Shown piece after piece: positions 36,344-44,244 of a DNA stretch of 64,000 nucleotides (position 1 is its first letter; each line of letters opens with the position of its first letter). Below the pieces are notes generated by a model. The model worked only from the letters and a program-made list of their open reading frames with translations, had not been told where the DNA came from and did no database searches. A program made the translations under genes and the position numbers. This DNA is from Arthrobacter humicola (GTDB lineage Bacteria > Actinomycetota > Actinomycetes > Actinomycetales > Micrococcaceae), in assembly GCF_022803015.1 (NCBI RefSeq), contig NZ_JAFKON010000011.1, positions 1-64,000 on the forward strand, in the 5' to 3' direction.

Positions 36344-36446
36344 GCCTCAGGTGGTTCACCGGGCGTAAGCCTCAGGTGGTTCACCGGGCGTAAGCCTCAG
36401 GTGGTTCACCGGGCGTAAGCCTCAGGTGGTTCACCGGGCGTAAGCC
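36338..36446. repeat. 25-bp tandem repeat over the rnj stop codon
   Basis: Four identical head-to-tail copies of a 25-bp unit (GCGTAAGCCTCAGGTGGTTC plus ACCGG) start at 36338, 36363, 36388 and 36413; a fifth partial copy is at 36438-36446. The first TAA is the rnj stop. Each unit has GGTG-GTT-CACC, and GAGGC-GTAA-GCCTC forms across the first copy. There are no spacers, so it is not a CRISPR. Copy number may vary between strains without altering the protein. Confidence 0.95.
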
Positions 36447-36474
36447 CTTCACACCGCCCGGCGCATGCCTGGTC

Positions 36475-36531
36475 AACGGCCTTCCCGGCCAACCCGCGGC
36501 CTGAGCGCCGCGGGAGGCGGGGGAGGCCGTT
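36475..36531 (+). terminator. Nested hairpin between rnj and ftsK
   Basis: Outer arms AACGGCC/GGCCGTT enclose an inner CCCGCGGC/GCCGCGGG stem, giving a large stable structure 80 bases before ftsK. No T-run. Confidence 0.7.
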
Positions 36532-36599
36532 CCCGTTGGCGTTGGCGGCAACATGATCCCGGACGCCCGGAAATTCGGGGTTTTCGGCCCGGCATCCGG

Positions 36600-36605
36600 T
36601 ACCGT
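36600..36605 (+). promoter_or_regulatory. Leaderless -10 box for ftsK
   Basis: TACCGT ends 7 bases before ATG 36613, which supports that start over the in-frame ATG at 36553. Confidence 0.5.
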
Positions 36606-36612
36606 GGCGGGT

Positions 36613-39588
36613 ATGGCGACTCGTACTTCTTCCGCGCCTAGAGGAAACTCAAGCGGCAAATCAGGCAGTTCTCCCGGCCGGGGGTCCCGTCCCGCCGCAT
36701 CCAAATCCGCCCGGCCGCGGGGAGCCGCAGGTGGCACCGCAGGTAGAACCACAGCCACCGCGCGGACCCGGCAGTTGGCCGTTGTTGAGCCGCACCAGCC
36801 CTGGGTGGTGAGGGTGCTGGCCGGTGCCTGGCTGGGCATCGCCCACGTGATCGGCGCCGGCATCCGGCGGGTCGGCCACGACGTCAGCGACCTCGCCCCC
36901 GAGGACCGCCGCGACGGCGCCGCCCTGTTCAACCTGGCCCTGGGAGTCTTCGTTGCCACCTTCGCGTGGTGGGGGTTCCAGGGCTGGCTCCCTGACCTCG
37001 TGTTTGCGATCGTCAACGGCACGTTCGGCTGGATGGCCCTGCTGCTGCCGCTCATGCTGTTCGTGTGCGCCTTCCGCCTGTTCCGCCAGCCCGACGACGG
37101 CCGCGGCAACAACCGGGTAGGCATCGGTTTCCTCATCATGACGTTCGCCGGTTCCGGGCTGGCCCACATCATTGGCGGCCAGCCGACCGTCGCCGACGGC
37201 TTCGATGGCCTGCGCCGGGCCGGCGGCATGCTCGGCTACCTCGCCGCCGCCCCGCTGGCCGCCGTGCACACCGCCGTCCCCGTCGCGGTCTACGGCCTGC
37301 TGGCCTTCACCTCCCTGCTGATCGTCACCGCCACGCCCTTCGGCGCGATCCCTGGCCGCCTGCGCGACGCCTACGAGCACCTGATGGGCATCGACCTGCA
37401 GGACGGCGACGGCGGCGACCGCCACGACCGCAGCTACCTGTACGAGAACGACGCACCGGCCCCGCCCCGGAAGAAGCGCAAGCGCCTCTTCGGCAAGGAC
37501 CACGACGACGAGTCCGGCCTGGAAGGCTACGTCGGCGACGAGGCCTTCGAACGCGCCCTCATCGCAGATGAGGAAGCGGCCGACGCACCTCCGGCCAAGG
37601 GCACGCGGGGCAAGGCGCGCTCTGGCGTCGCAGCCGACGCCGCGCCCGACGTCGCGCCCGGCGTCCGCCGTCCCACCCAGGCCGAGATCGCCGTCGAAAA
37701 GATCAAAGCCGCCCAGGGCCTCGGCACGGCAGGATCCGCCGGCGCTGCGGCGGAGTCCAGCGGCGATGCCACGGAGGCCATCCCGCTGGTCACTCCGGGG
37801 ATGGTGGCCGCGGGATCGCTCAATGCCGCCGCTGCGGCCGCCAAAGTCCCCTCCAACCCGGTCGCGCCCGCACCGCTGCCCACCCCGATTCCGCAGCGCA
37901 CCGAGCAGCTTTCCCTGGCCGGCGATGTCACCTACACCTTGCCGGCGTCGGACGTGCTGACACCCGGTTCCATCCCCAAAGAACGCACCGAGGCCAACGA
38001 CGCGATTGTCGCCTCGCTCACCGAGACCCTCAACCAGTTCAACGTGGAGGCGCAGGTCACCGGCTTCAGCCGCGGCCCCACCGTGACCCGCTACGAAATC
38101 GAACTGTCCCCGGGCACCAAGGTGGAACGGGTCACCGCCCTGTCCAAGAACATCTCCTATGCCGTGGCCAGCTCGGATGTGCGCATCCTGAGCCCCATCC
38201 CGGGCAAGTCGGCCATCGGCATCGAAATCCCCAACACGGACCGCGAAACCGTGTCCCTGGGCGACGTGCTCCGCAGCCAGAACGCCCGTCGCACCGACCA
38301 CCCCATGGTCATGGGGGTCGGCAAGGACGTCGAGGGCGGGTACGTCGTGGCCAACCTGGCCAAGATGCCGCACCTGCTCGTGGCCGGCGCCACCGGTGCC
38401 GGCAAGTCCTCGTTCGTGAACTCGATGATCACCTCGATCCTGATGCGGGCCACCCCGGACGAGGTCCGGATGGTCATGGTGGACCCCAAACGCGTGGAAC
38501 TCACGGCCTACGAGGGGGTCCCGCACCTCATCACCCCGATCATCACCAACCCGAAGAAGGCGGCCGAGGCCCTGCAGTGGGTGGTCCGGGAAATGGATGC
38601 CCGCTATGACGACCTCGCCAATTACGGCTTCAAGCACATCGATGACTTCAACAAGGCTGTCCGGGCCGGCAAGGTCCACCCGCCGGTGGATTCCAAGCGC
38701 GTCATCAAGCCGTACCCGTACCTGCTGGTCATCGTGGACGAACTCGCCGACCTCATGATGGTTGCCCCGCGCGACGTTGAAGACTCGATTGTCCGCATCA
38801 CGCAGCTGGCCCGTGCGGCCGGCATCCACCTGGTCCTGGCCACCCAGCGCCCGTCGGTCGACGTCGTGACCGGCCTGATCAAGGCCAACGTGCCCTCCCG
38901 CATGGCCTTCGCCACCTCCTCTGTCACCGACTCCCGGGTGGTCCTGGACCAGCCGGGCGCCGAGAAACTCATCGGCCAGGGCGATGCCTTGTTCCTGCCG
39001 ATGGGGGCCTCCAAGGCCATGCGTGTCCAGGGTGCCTGGGTCACCGAGTCCGAGATCCACAAGGTCGTCGAGCACGTCAAGGGCCAGCTCAAGGCCGTTT
39101 ACCGTGATGACGTCGCGCCCGAGGCGCAGAAGAAGCAGATCGATGACGACATCGGGGACGATCTCGAGGTCCTGCTCCAGGCAACCGAGCTCGTGGTCAC
39201 CACCCAGTTCGGCTCTACCTCGATGCTCCAGCGCAAGCTCCGCGTCGGCTTCGCGAAGGCCGGCCGCCTCATGGACCTGCTCGAGTCCAGGGGTGTGGTG
39301 GGGCCCTCCGAAGGTTCCAAGGCGCGCGACGTGCTGGTCAAGCCCGATGACCTCGCCGCCGTGCTGGCCGCGATGAAGGGCCAGGACGGTCCGGTGTCCG
39401 CCGACTCGCAGACCGCGGCGCTGAGCGATAACGCCAACGCGAACATCGCCCAGGGCGGTTACGCCGAGGACCTCGTGGCGGCGGACCTGGAGAACCGCAC
39501 CCAGGCGATCGACTACCATGACGGCGCCGACGGCGGTTCCGGCGACGAGGACGGCTCAGAGGACGCCTGGTCGCTCACCGGCCGGTAG
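36613..39588 (+). CDS. ftsK: DNA translocase FtsK/SpoIIIE
   Basis: A septal DNA pump that clears chromosome termini during division. The 991-residue protein has a basic, Ser/Gly-rich N-tail (1-60), four membrane helices (about 95-245), a disordered linker, then the RecA-like motor with Walker A GATGAGKSS (Lys598), Walker B YLLVIVDELADLM, and the DNA-reading gamma winged helix near 860-920 (ELVVTTQFGSTSMLQRKLRVG). The acidic tail follows. It starts at ATG 36613 with its own -10 box. Confidence 0.95.
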   Translation: MATRTSSAPRGNSSGKSGSSPGRGSRPAASKSARPRGAAGGTAGRTTATARTRQLAVVEPHQPWVVRVLAGAWLGIAHVIGAGIRRVGHDVSDLAPEDRRDGAALFNLALGVFVATFAWWGFQGWLPDLVFAIVNGTFGWMALLLPLMLFVCAFRLFRQPDDGRGNNRVGIGFLIMTFAGSGLAHIIGGQPTVADGFDGLRRAGGMLGYLAAAPLAAVHTAVPVAVYGLLAFTSLLIVTATPFGAIPGRLRDAYEHLMGIDLQDGDGGDRHDRSYLYENDAPAPPRKKRKRLFGKDHDDESGLEGYVGDEAFERALIADEEAADAPPAKGTRGKARSGVAADAAPDVAPGVRRPTQAEIAVEKIKAAQGLGTAGSAGAAAESSGDATEAIPLVTPGMVAAGSLNAAAAAAKVPSNPVAPAPLPTPIPQRTEQLSLAGDVTYTLPASDVLTPGSIPKERTEANDAIVASLTETLNQFNVEAQVTGFSRGPTVTRYEIELSPGTKVERVTALSKNISYAVASSDVRILSPIPGKSAIGIEIPNTDRETVSLGDVLRSQNARRTDHPMVMGVGKDVEGGYVVANLAKMPHLLVAGATGAGKSSFVNSMITSILMRATPDEVRMVMVDPKRVELTAYEGVPHLITPIITNPKKAAEALQWVVREMDARYDDLANYGFKHIDDFNKAVRAGKVHPPVDSKRVIKPYPYLLVIVDELADLMMVAPRDVEDSIVRITQLARAAGIHLVLATQRPSVDVVTGLIKANVPSRMAFATSSVTDSRVVLDQPGAEKLIGQGDALFLPMGASKAMRVQGAWVTESEIHKVVEHVKGQLKAVYRDDVAPEAQKKQIDDDIGDDLEVLLQATELVVTTQFGSTSMLQRKLRVGFAKAGRLMDLLESRGVVGPSEGSKARDVLVKPDDLAAVLAAMKGQDGPVSADSQTAALSDNANANIAQGGYAEDLVAADLENRTQAIDYHDGADGGSGDEDGSEDAWSLTGR

Positions 39589-39597
39589 CGCAGAAGG

Positions 39598-39603
39598 TAG
39601 CCT
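39598..39603 (+). promoter_or_regulatory. Leaderless -10 box for pgsA
   Basis: TAGCCT ends 6 bases before GTG 39610; AGGAAG fills the spacer with no gap to the start codon. Confidence 0.5.
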
Positions 39604-39609
39604 AGGAAG

Positions 39610-40248
39610 GTGAATAGCGCCGAAGCCAACGCCGGATCCGCCTCGCGGATCTGGAACCTGCCGAATGTCCTCACGATGCTGCGGATAGTGCTGGTGCCGT
39701 TCTTCGTCTGGTTCCTGCTCCTCGACGCGCCGGGGCTGCAGGCCCAGAACGGCGTCTGGCGCTGGGCGGCCGCCTTCGTTTTCGCGGTGGCCATCTACAC
39801 GGACAAGCTCGACGGCGACATCGCCCGGTCCCGCGGCCTCGTCACCGATTTTGGCAAGATTGCTGACCCGATCGCCGACAAGCTCCTGATCGGTTCCGCG
39901 CTGGTCATGCTCTCGTTGCTCCAGGAACTGCCCTGGTGGGTCACCATCCTGATCCTGGTCCGGGAGTGGGGCATCACCGCGCTGCGCTTCTTCGTCATCC
40001 GCTACGGCGTTATCCCGGCCTCGCGCGGCGGAAAGCTCAAGACGGTGGTGCAGACGGCGGCCATCTTCCTCTACGTCCTTCCGCTGGCATCCCTCGCCCC
40101 GTGGCTGGGCGTCGTGGCGTTCATCGTGATGATGGCCGCCCTGGCCATCACCCTGTGGACCGGCGGCGAATACGTCATTGAGGCGCTCAAGCTGCGGTCC
40201 GCCGGCATCAAGGCAGAGAAACAACGTTCAAGGGAGAACAAGCCATGA
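39610..40248 (+). CDS. pgsA: CDP-diacylglycerol-glycerol-3-phosphate phosphatidyltransferase
   Basis: A membrane enzyme of phosphatidylglycerol synthesis. The 212 residues hold the CDP-alcohol phosphotransferase motif DG-x2-AR-x8-G-x3-D-x3-D (LDGDIARSRGLVTDFGKIAD) and about five membrane helices. It starts at GTG 39610, and cinA overlaps its stop by ATGA. Placement between ftsK and cinA is typical of actinobacteria. Confidence 0.94.
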   Translation: MNSAEANAGSASRIWNLPNVLTMLRIVLVPFFVWFLLLDAPGLQAQNGVWRWAAAFVFAVAIYTDKLDGDIARSRGLVTDFGKIADPIADKLLIGSALVMLSLLQELPWWVTILILVREWGITALRFFVIRYGVIPASRGGKLKTVVQTAAIFLYVLPLASLAPWLGVVAFIVMMAALAITLWTGGEYVIEALKLRSAGIKAEKQRSRENKP

Positions 40249-40775
40249 ACCAGCCGGACCCCGCTCTGCACCCCAATCTGCACCCCAATCTGCACCGCCT
40301 GGCGGAGCAGGCCGTCACCGGCGCCCTCGGCCGCGGCCTGACCGCCGCCACCGCCGAATCGCTCACCGCCGGCATGGTCACCGCCGTGCTGGCCGATACG
40401 CCCGGCGCCTCCGGGATGCTGCAGGGCGGCGTGGTGTCCTACGCCAACAGGGTCAAATCCGACGTCCTTGGCGTCCCCGCTGAGCTGCTCGACGCCGTCG
40501 GCTCCGTGGACGGCCAGGTAGCCGCAGCCATGGCCGACGGGGCGCGCCGCATCTGCGGCGCCGATATCGGCGTTTCCACCACCGGCGTGGCCGGTCCCGA
40601 ACCGCACGACGGCAAAGCGGTGGGCACGGTCTTTGTCGGCATCGCCACGGCGGAAGGATCGACGTCGTACCCCTATTCCTTTGACGGCAGCCGCGCCGAG
40701 ATCCGCGCACTTGCGTGCGGCGCCGCGCTGGAGCGTCTGCTGGAGGCCCTATCTTCCGAAGGCTACCGGGCGTAA
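40245..40775 (+). CDS. cinA: CinA C-terminal domain protein (NMN deamidase-like)
   Basis: A 176-residue protein equal to the CinA C-terminal/PncC domain that deamidates nicotinamide mononucleotide. Motifs are TAATAESLTAGMVTAVLADTPG, GGVVSYAN, GVSTTGVAGPEP and GTVFVGIA. The N-terminal competence domain is absent, as usual in this group. A short NLHPNLH duplication occurs at residues 11-17. It overlaps pgsA by 4 bases. Confidence 0.92.
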   Translation: MNQPDPALHPNLHPNLHRLAEQAVTGALGRGLTAATAESLTAGMVTAVLADTPGASGMLQGGVVSYANRVKSDVLGVPAELLDAVGSVDGQVAAAMADGARRICGADIGVSTTGVAGPEPHDGKAVGTVFVGIATAEGSTSYPYSFDGSRAEIRALACGAALERLLEALSSEGYRA

Positions 40776-41007
40776 AGTTGCCGGGAACAAAAGTTGATTC
40801 CGAATAGTTGTTACATTGTGTCGCTTCCAAATGAGGGAGGCGCCTAGGATGAAAACATCAGCAGAGTCCGCCCCCACCGGCGGACTCGACAGTACGAGGA
40901 GCAAGGCGATACAGATGGTAAAGCAGCCCGTATCCGTAAACGGCGTTGTCCGCTGGAAGGATGTGGGCCTCGCCGATCAGGCCAAGAGCGAACAGAAGGA
41001 GCGCAAG

Positions 41008-41367
41008 ATGGTTGTACTACGTCACGAAATCGGTGATGTCCTGCGCGATGTCCGCCAGCGCCAGGGCCGTACGCTCCGCGAAGTCTCGCACAGTGCCCGC
41101 GTTTCCCTGGGCTACCTGAGCGAAGTGGAACGCGGCCAGAAGGAAGCCTCCTCGGAGTTGCTCTCCTCGATCTGCTCGGCCCTCGATGTTCCGCTTTCGA
41201 GCATGCTCCGCGAAGTCAGCGACCGCGTCGCGGTCGCCGAGGGCGTCGCGGTTCCGGATACCGTTCCCCAGGAGTTCGCGCAGCGCTATGGCCGCGACCT
41301 CGACCGGGAACTGAACTCCGATCTCTCCGACGAGCTGGCCAAGGGCCTCCTTTCCGGAGCGCGCTAG
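41008..41367 (+). CDS. clgR: ClgR-type XRE regulator
   Basis: A helix-turn-helix activator that in related actinobacteria controls clp protease and chaperone genes. The conserved domain starts MVVLRHEIGDVLRDVRQRQG and continues LREVSHSARVSLGYLSEVER and GQKEASSELLSSICSALDVP. ATG 41008 is chosen for family fit and because AAGGAG lies 7 bases upstream. The frame is open upstream, and starts at ATG 40918 (AAGG eight bases before) or 40849 would add 30 or 53 residues; these cannot be excluded. In several species ClgR is itself a Clp substrate through its Ala-rich end; here the tail ends LLSGAR. Confidence 0.9.
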   Translation: MVVLRHEIGDVLRDVRQRQGRTLREVSHSARVSLGYLSEVERGQKEASSELLSSICSALDVPLSSMLREVSDRVAVAEGVAVPDTVPQEFAQRYGRDLDRELNSDLSDELAKGLLSGAR

Positions 41368-41401
41368 CCCGCCCACTCACCTAAGACCTAAGACACAAAA
41401 G

Positions 41402-41429
41402 AGGACCTCCGGCCCAGGCCGGAGGTCCT
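41402..41429. terminator. Convergent terminator between clgR and marR
   Basis: AGGACCTCCGGC pairs with GCCGGAGGTCCT, followed by TTTG on the plus strand and preceded by A-run (AAAAG), so it serves both directions. Confidence 0.85.
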
Positions 41430-41454
41430 TTGACGTGTTGTCCTTTGACGTGTT
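41425..41454. repeat. 15-bp tandem duplication
   Basis: GTCCTTTGACGTGTT occurs twice in tandem (41425-41439, 41440-41454), duplicating the end of the terminator hairpin and its T-run. Confidence 0.85.
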
Positions 41455-41482
41455 TCGGTGACCAGGGTTCCCGGTGGGGGAG

Positions 41483-41992
41483 TCAGGCGTGCTCGTCCCG
41501 GGGGAAACCGTCGCGCTCGTAGGTGGCATTGAGCTTGGCCATGTACATGGCCAAAGCCTGCAGATCCTTGGCCGGCCATTCCGCCAGGCGTTCCCGGAAC
41601 ACCTCACGCCGTGCGTCCTGGACCTGGTGCATCCTTTCCTCGCCTTCGGACGTCAACCGGATGGCCTGCGCCCGGCCGTCCAGCGGGTCCGCCTCCTTCG
41701 ACACGAGGCCGAGGCCCTCGAGGAAAGCAATCTGCCGGCTCACCGAAGGCTTGCCGACGCCGATGCAGGATGCGAGGTCGGTCAGCCGGATGGGGCCCTG
41801 CTTGCGGATCACGCTGAGCAGCCCGTAAGCGGCGGGTTCCATGTCCGGGTGGACCTGGCGCGAGAGCTGGTGGGAAATCGACCGGCCCCGGCGCCAGAGC
41901 AGACTCAGCTGGTTCTCGACGGCGTCCAGGGCGGCGTCCGCGCCGGCGGTATCGGGAGCGGGATCTCCCGCGGACTCAGTTGGGTTGCTCAT
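41483..41992 (-). CDS. MarR-family transcriptional regulator
   Basis: A winged-helix regulator of 169 residues. It shows LLSVIRKQGPIRLTDLASCIG and KPSVSRQIAFLEGLGLVSKE (recognition helix) and the wing DPLDGRAQAIRLTSEG. ATG 41992 is chosen over 42001 because TAGAAT (42000-42005, minus strand) ends 7 bases before it and would overlap the longer start. It is divergent from the DUF3046 gene; targets are unknown. Confidence 0.9.
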   Translation of the reverse strand: MSNPTESAGDPAPDTAGADAALDAVENQLSLLWRRGRSISHQLSRQVHPDMEPAAYGLLSVIRKQGPIRLTDLASCIGVGKPSVSRQIAFLEGLGLVSKEADPLDGRAQAIRLTSEGEERMHQVQDARREVFRERLAEWPAKDLQALAMYMAKLNATYERDGFPRDEHA

Positions 41993-41999
41993 GGCAACC

Positions 42000-42005
42000 A
42001 TTCTA
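42000..42005 (-). promoter_or_regulatory. Leaderless -10 box for marR
   Basis: TAGAAT on the minus strand, 7 bases before ATG 41992. Confidence 0.5.
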
Positions 42006-42033
42006 GAGTCCCCGGCCGTGAGAGACTTTACTC

Positions 42034-42270
42034 GTGCGAATCAGTGACTTTTGGCGGCTTATGGACGACGAGTTCGGCGCGGGATACTCCCGCGTCCTGA
42101 GCAATTCGCTGGTCCTGGCTGGGGTCGGAGGCCGCACCGCGGACCAGGCCCTCAGCGCCGGCATTCCGCCGCGCCAGGTGTGGCTTGCCCTGTGCGACGT
42201 CCAGGACGTTCCGCCGGAACGCCGCCTGGGCCGCGACGTCAAACCCCGTGACACCACCGGGCCCCGCTGA
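42034..42270 (+). CDS. DUF3046 protein
   Basis: A 78-residue protein of the DUF3046 family (mycobacterial Rv2738c type), which lies before recA across actinobacteria. It begins MRISDFWRLMDDEFG and contains LADQALSAG-like GGRTADQALSAGIPPRQVW. GTG 42034; no clear promoter box seen. Function unknown, perhaps linked to recA by operon position only. Confidence 0.88.
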   Translation: MRISDFWRLMDDEFGAGYSRVLSNSLVLAGVGGRTADQALSAGIPPRQVWLALCDVQDVPPERRLGRDVKPRDTTGPR

Positions 42271-42325
42271 CGCCTGCTGACGCCCGCGCCGTCGCGCTGA
42301 CGCCGGCTGAGCACCGCTGACGCCT
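42266..42325. repeat. Degenerate 10-bp tandem repeat before recA
   Basis: GCTGACGCCN recurs at 42266, 42276, 42296 and 42316 with degenerate copies at 42286 and 42306, so six 10-bp units run from the DUF3046 stop toward the recA LexA box. The period equals about one helical turn. Confidence 0.75.
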
Positions 42326-42343
42326 GACACGCCGCCCGCTTGT

Positions 42344-42359
42344 TCGAATATCTGTTCGG
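42344..42359 (+). promoter_or_regulatory. LexA (SOS) box of recA
   Basis: TCGAATATCTGTTCGG fits TCGAAC-N4-GTTCGA with two mismatches at the outer or central arm positions. A TATGCT -10 lies just downstream at 42367-42372. Confidence 0.85.
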
Positions 42360-42502
42360 ATAGCGATATGCTTTTTTTCAGACCGTTTTCCACATAAGTG
42401 GTTCTCCCGATAACTTTGTCGGAGGGTGCCAGTAGCGTCAGTGATGACAGACAAAGGCCTCCACGGCCACTCCACAGCGAGAAAGTATTAGAGGTGTGAA
42501 TC

Positions 42503-43555
42503 ATGGCCGCAGCCCCGGATCGCCAGAAGGCGCTCGACGCAGCGCTTGCCCAGATTGACAAGCAGTTCGGCAAAGGCTCGGTCATGCGCCTCGGCGATGA
42601 AGTCCGTGCACCCATCGAAGTCATCCCGACCGGGTCCATCGCACTGGACGTCGCCCTGGGAATTGGCGGCCTGCCCCGCGGCCGCGTCGTGGAAATCTAC
42701 GGTCCGGAATCATCCGGTAAGACCACGGTCGCGCTGCACGCGGTTGCCAATGCCCAGCGCCAGGGCGGCATTGCCGCCTTCATCGACGCCGAGCACGCCC
42801 TCGATCCGGAATATGCCGCCAAGCTGGGCGTCGACACCGACGCGCTCCTGGTCTCCCAGCCGGACACCGGCGAGCAGGCGCTGGAAATCATGGACATGCT
42901 TATCGGGTCCGGCTCCCTTGACGTCATAGTCATCGACTCCGTGGCCGCCCTCGTTCCCCGCGCGGAAATCGAAGGCGACATGGGCGACAGCCACGTGGGC
43001 CTGCAGGCCCGCCTGATGAGCCAGGCCCTACGTAAAATCACCGGCCGCCTGAGCCAGACGAAGACCACGGCCATCTTCATCAACCAGCTGCGTGAAAAGA
43101 TCGGTGTCTTCTTCGGCTCCCCGGAAACCACCACCGGTGGTAAGGCGCTGAAGTTCTACGCCTCCATCCGCATCGACGTCCGCCGCATCCAGACCCTGAA
43201 AGAGGGCGCCGATTCCGTCGGCAACCGCACCAAGGCCAAAATCGTCAAGAACAAGATGGCCCCGCCCTTCAAGATCGCCGAGTTCGACATCATCTACGGC
43301 CAGGGCATTTCCCGTGAGGGCGGCATCATCGACATGGGTGTCGAGCACGGCCTGATCAAAAAGTCGGGCTCCTGGTTCACCTACGATGGCGACCAGCTGG
43401 GCCAGGGCATGGAGAACTCCCGCCGCTTCCTGCGCGACAACCCGGAGCTGGCGGCCGAACTCGAGCGCCTGATCAAGGAAAAGCTCGGCGTTGGCGTCAA
43501 AGCCCCGGCTGAGACCGAAGAATCTCCGAAGCTGAAGGCCGTTGACGGCTTCTAA
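42503..43555 (+). CDS. recA: Recombinase A
   Basis: The strand-exchange ATPase and LexA coprotease. The 350-residue protein has Walker A GPESSGKT at 67-74, the Walker B VIVIDSVAAL-like segment and the L1/L2 loops (GDSHVGLQARLMSQALRK and FGSPETTTGGKALKFYAS). ATG 42503 follows GAGGTG. No intein. An SOS box lies about 145 bp upstream. recX overlaps its end by 14 bases. Confidence 0.98.
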   Translation: MAAAPDRQKALDAALAQIDKQFGKGSVMRLGDEVRAPIEVIPTGSIALDVALGIGGLPRGRVVEIYGPESSGKTTVALHAVANAQRQGGIAAFIDAEHALDPEYAAKLGVDTDALLVSQPDTGEQALEIMDMLIGSGSLDVIVIDSVAALVPRAEIEGDMGDSHVGLQARLMSQALRKITGRLSQTKTTAIFINQLREKIGVFFGSPETTTGGKALKFYASIRIDVRRIQTLKEGADSVGNRTKAKIVKNKMAPPFKIAEFDIIYGQGISREGGIIDMGVEHGLIKKSGSWFTYDGDQLGQGMENSRRFLRDNPELAAELERLIKEKLGVGVKAPAETEESPKLKAVDGF

Positions 43556-44177
43556 CAGCCGGCGGCGCAAAGGGGCAGGATTTCCGTCACGGAGTCCTGC
43601 CTCCGGCTTTGTCGGCCCGGATCAGCCGGCGGACCGCACCGATGGCGCGGATTCGCTGGCCGGGCAGGACCGGGACGCGGACCCCGCGGCCGTGGCGCGT
43701 GCCATCGTGCTGCGGCAGCTGACGAATTCGCCCAAGAGCCGGCTGCAGCTCTCGCGCAAGCTGGCCGAGCGCAACGTCCCCGAGGACGTCGCGGAGGCCG
43801 TGCTGGACCGCTTCGAGGAAGTGCGGCTGGTTGACGACGCCGAGTTCGCCGACATGTGGGTCCGCAGCAGGTCCCAGACGCGCAAGCTCGCCAAAGGGGC
43901 CTTGCGGCGCGAACTTGCGGACAAGGGCATCGACCCGGAGATCGCTGCCGGTGCATTGGATCAGCTCAGCGACGCCGACGAGGAAACGGCCGCCCGGGAG
44001 CTCGTGGAGCGCAAGCTGCGGGGATTCACCGGCGGCGAAGACCGTGCCGAACGCGACAAAGTTACGCGCCGCCTCGCGTCAATGCTGGCCCGCAAGGGAT
44101 ACCAGCCGTCGCTCGCCTTCCGGGTGGTGGGTGAGGTGCTCGATGCCGCCGCCGGCCAGGCAGGGGACGGGGATTAG
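43542..44177 (+). CDS. recX: Regulatory protein RecX
   Basis: It inhibits RecA filaments. The 211 residues include RAIVLRQLTNSPKSRLQLSRKL and three-helix repeats (LVDDAEFADMWVRSR, ALRRELADKGID). The likely start is TTG 43542 inside the end of recA, with GAAGG close upstream; the first 45 residues are low-complexity. Translation is probably coupled to recA, which would keep the inhibitor at low level. Confidence 0.92.
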   Translation: MTASNSRRRKGAGFPSRSPASGFVGPDQPADRTDGADSLAGQDRDADPAAVARAIVLRQLTNSPKSRLQLSRKLAERNVPEDVAEAVLDRFEEVRLVDDAEFADMWVRSRSQTRKLAKGALRRELADKGIDPEIAAGALDQLSDADEETAARELVERKLRGFTGGEDRAERDKVTRRLASMLARKGYQPSLAFRVVGEVLDAAAGQAGDGD

Positions 44178-44232
44178 GACCGCCGGGCCGGGGTCTGCGC
44201 TGGCCCAGCCGCTGCCCACTACCCTTACCCGT

Positions 44233-44238
44233 TACCCT
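44233..44238 (+). promoter_or_regulatory. Leaderless -10 box for miaB
   Basis: TACCCT ends 6 bases before GTG 44245; spacer TAACAG has no ribosome site. Confidence 0.55.
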
Positions 44239-44244
44239 TAACAG

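Noticed and set aside
36338..36446. Possible CRISPR array
   Set aside because: Repeats are directly adjacent with no spacers and no cas genes are in the window.
36661..39519. Leftward open frame of about 950 codons opposite ftsK
   Set aside because: Antisense shadow of a well-conserved gene with no recognisable domains.
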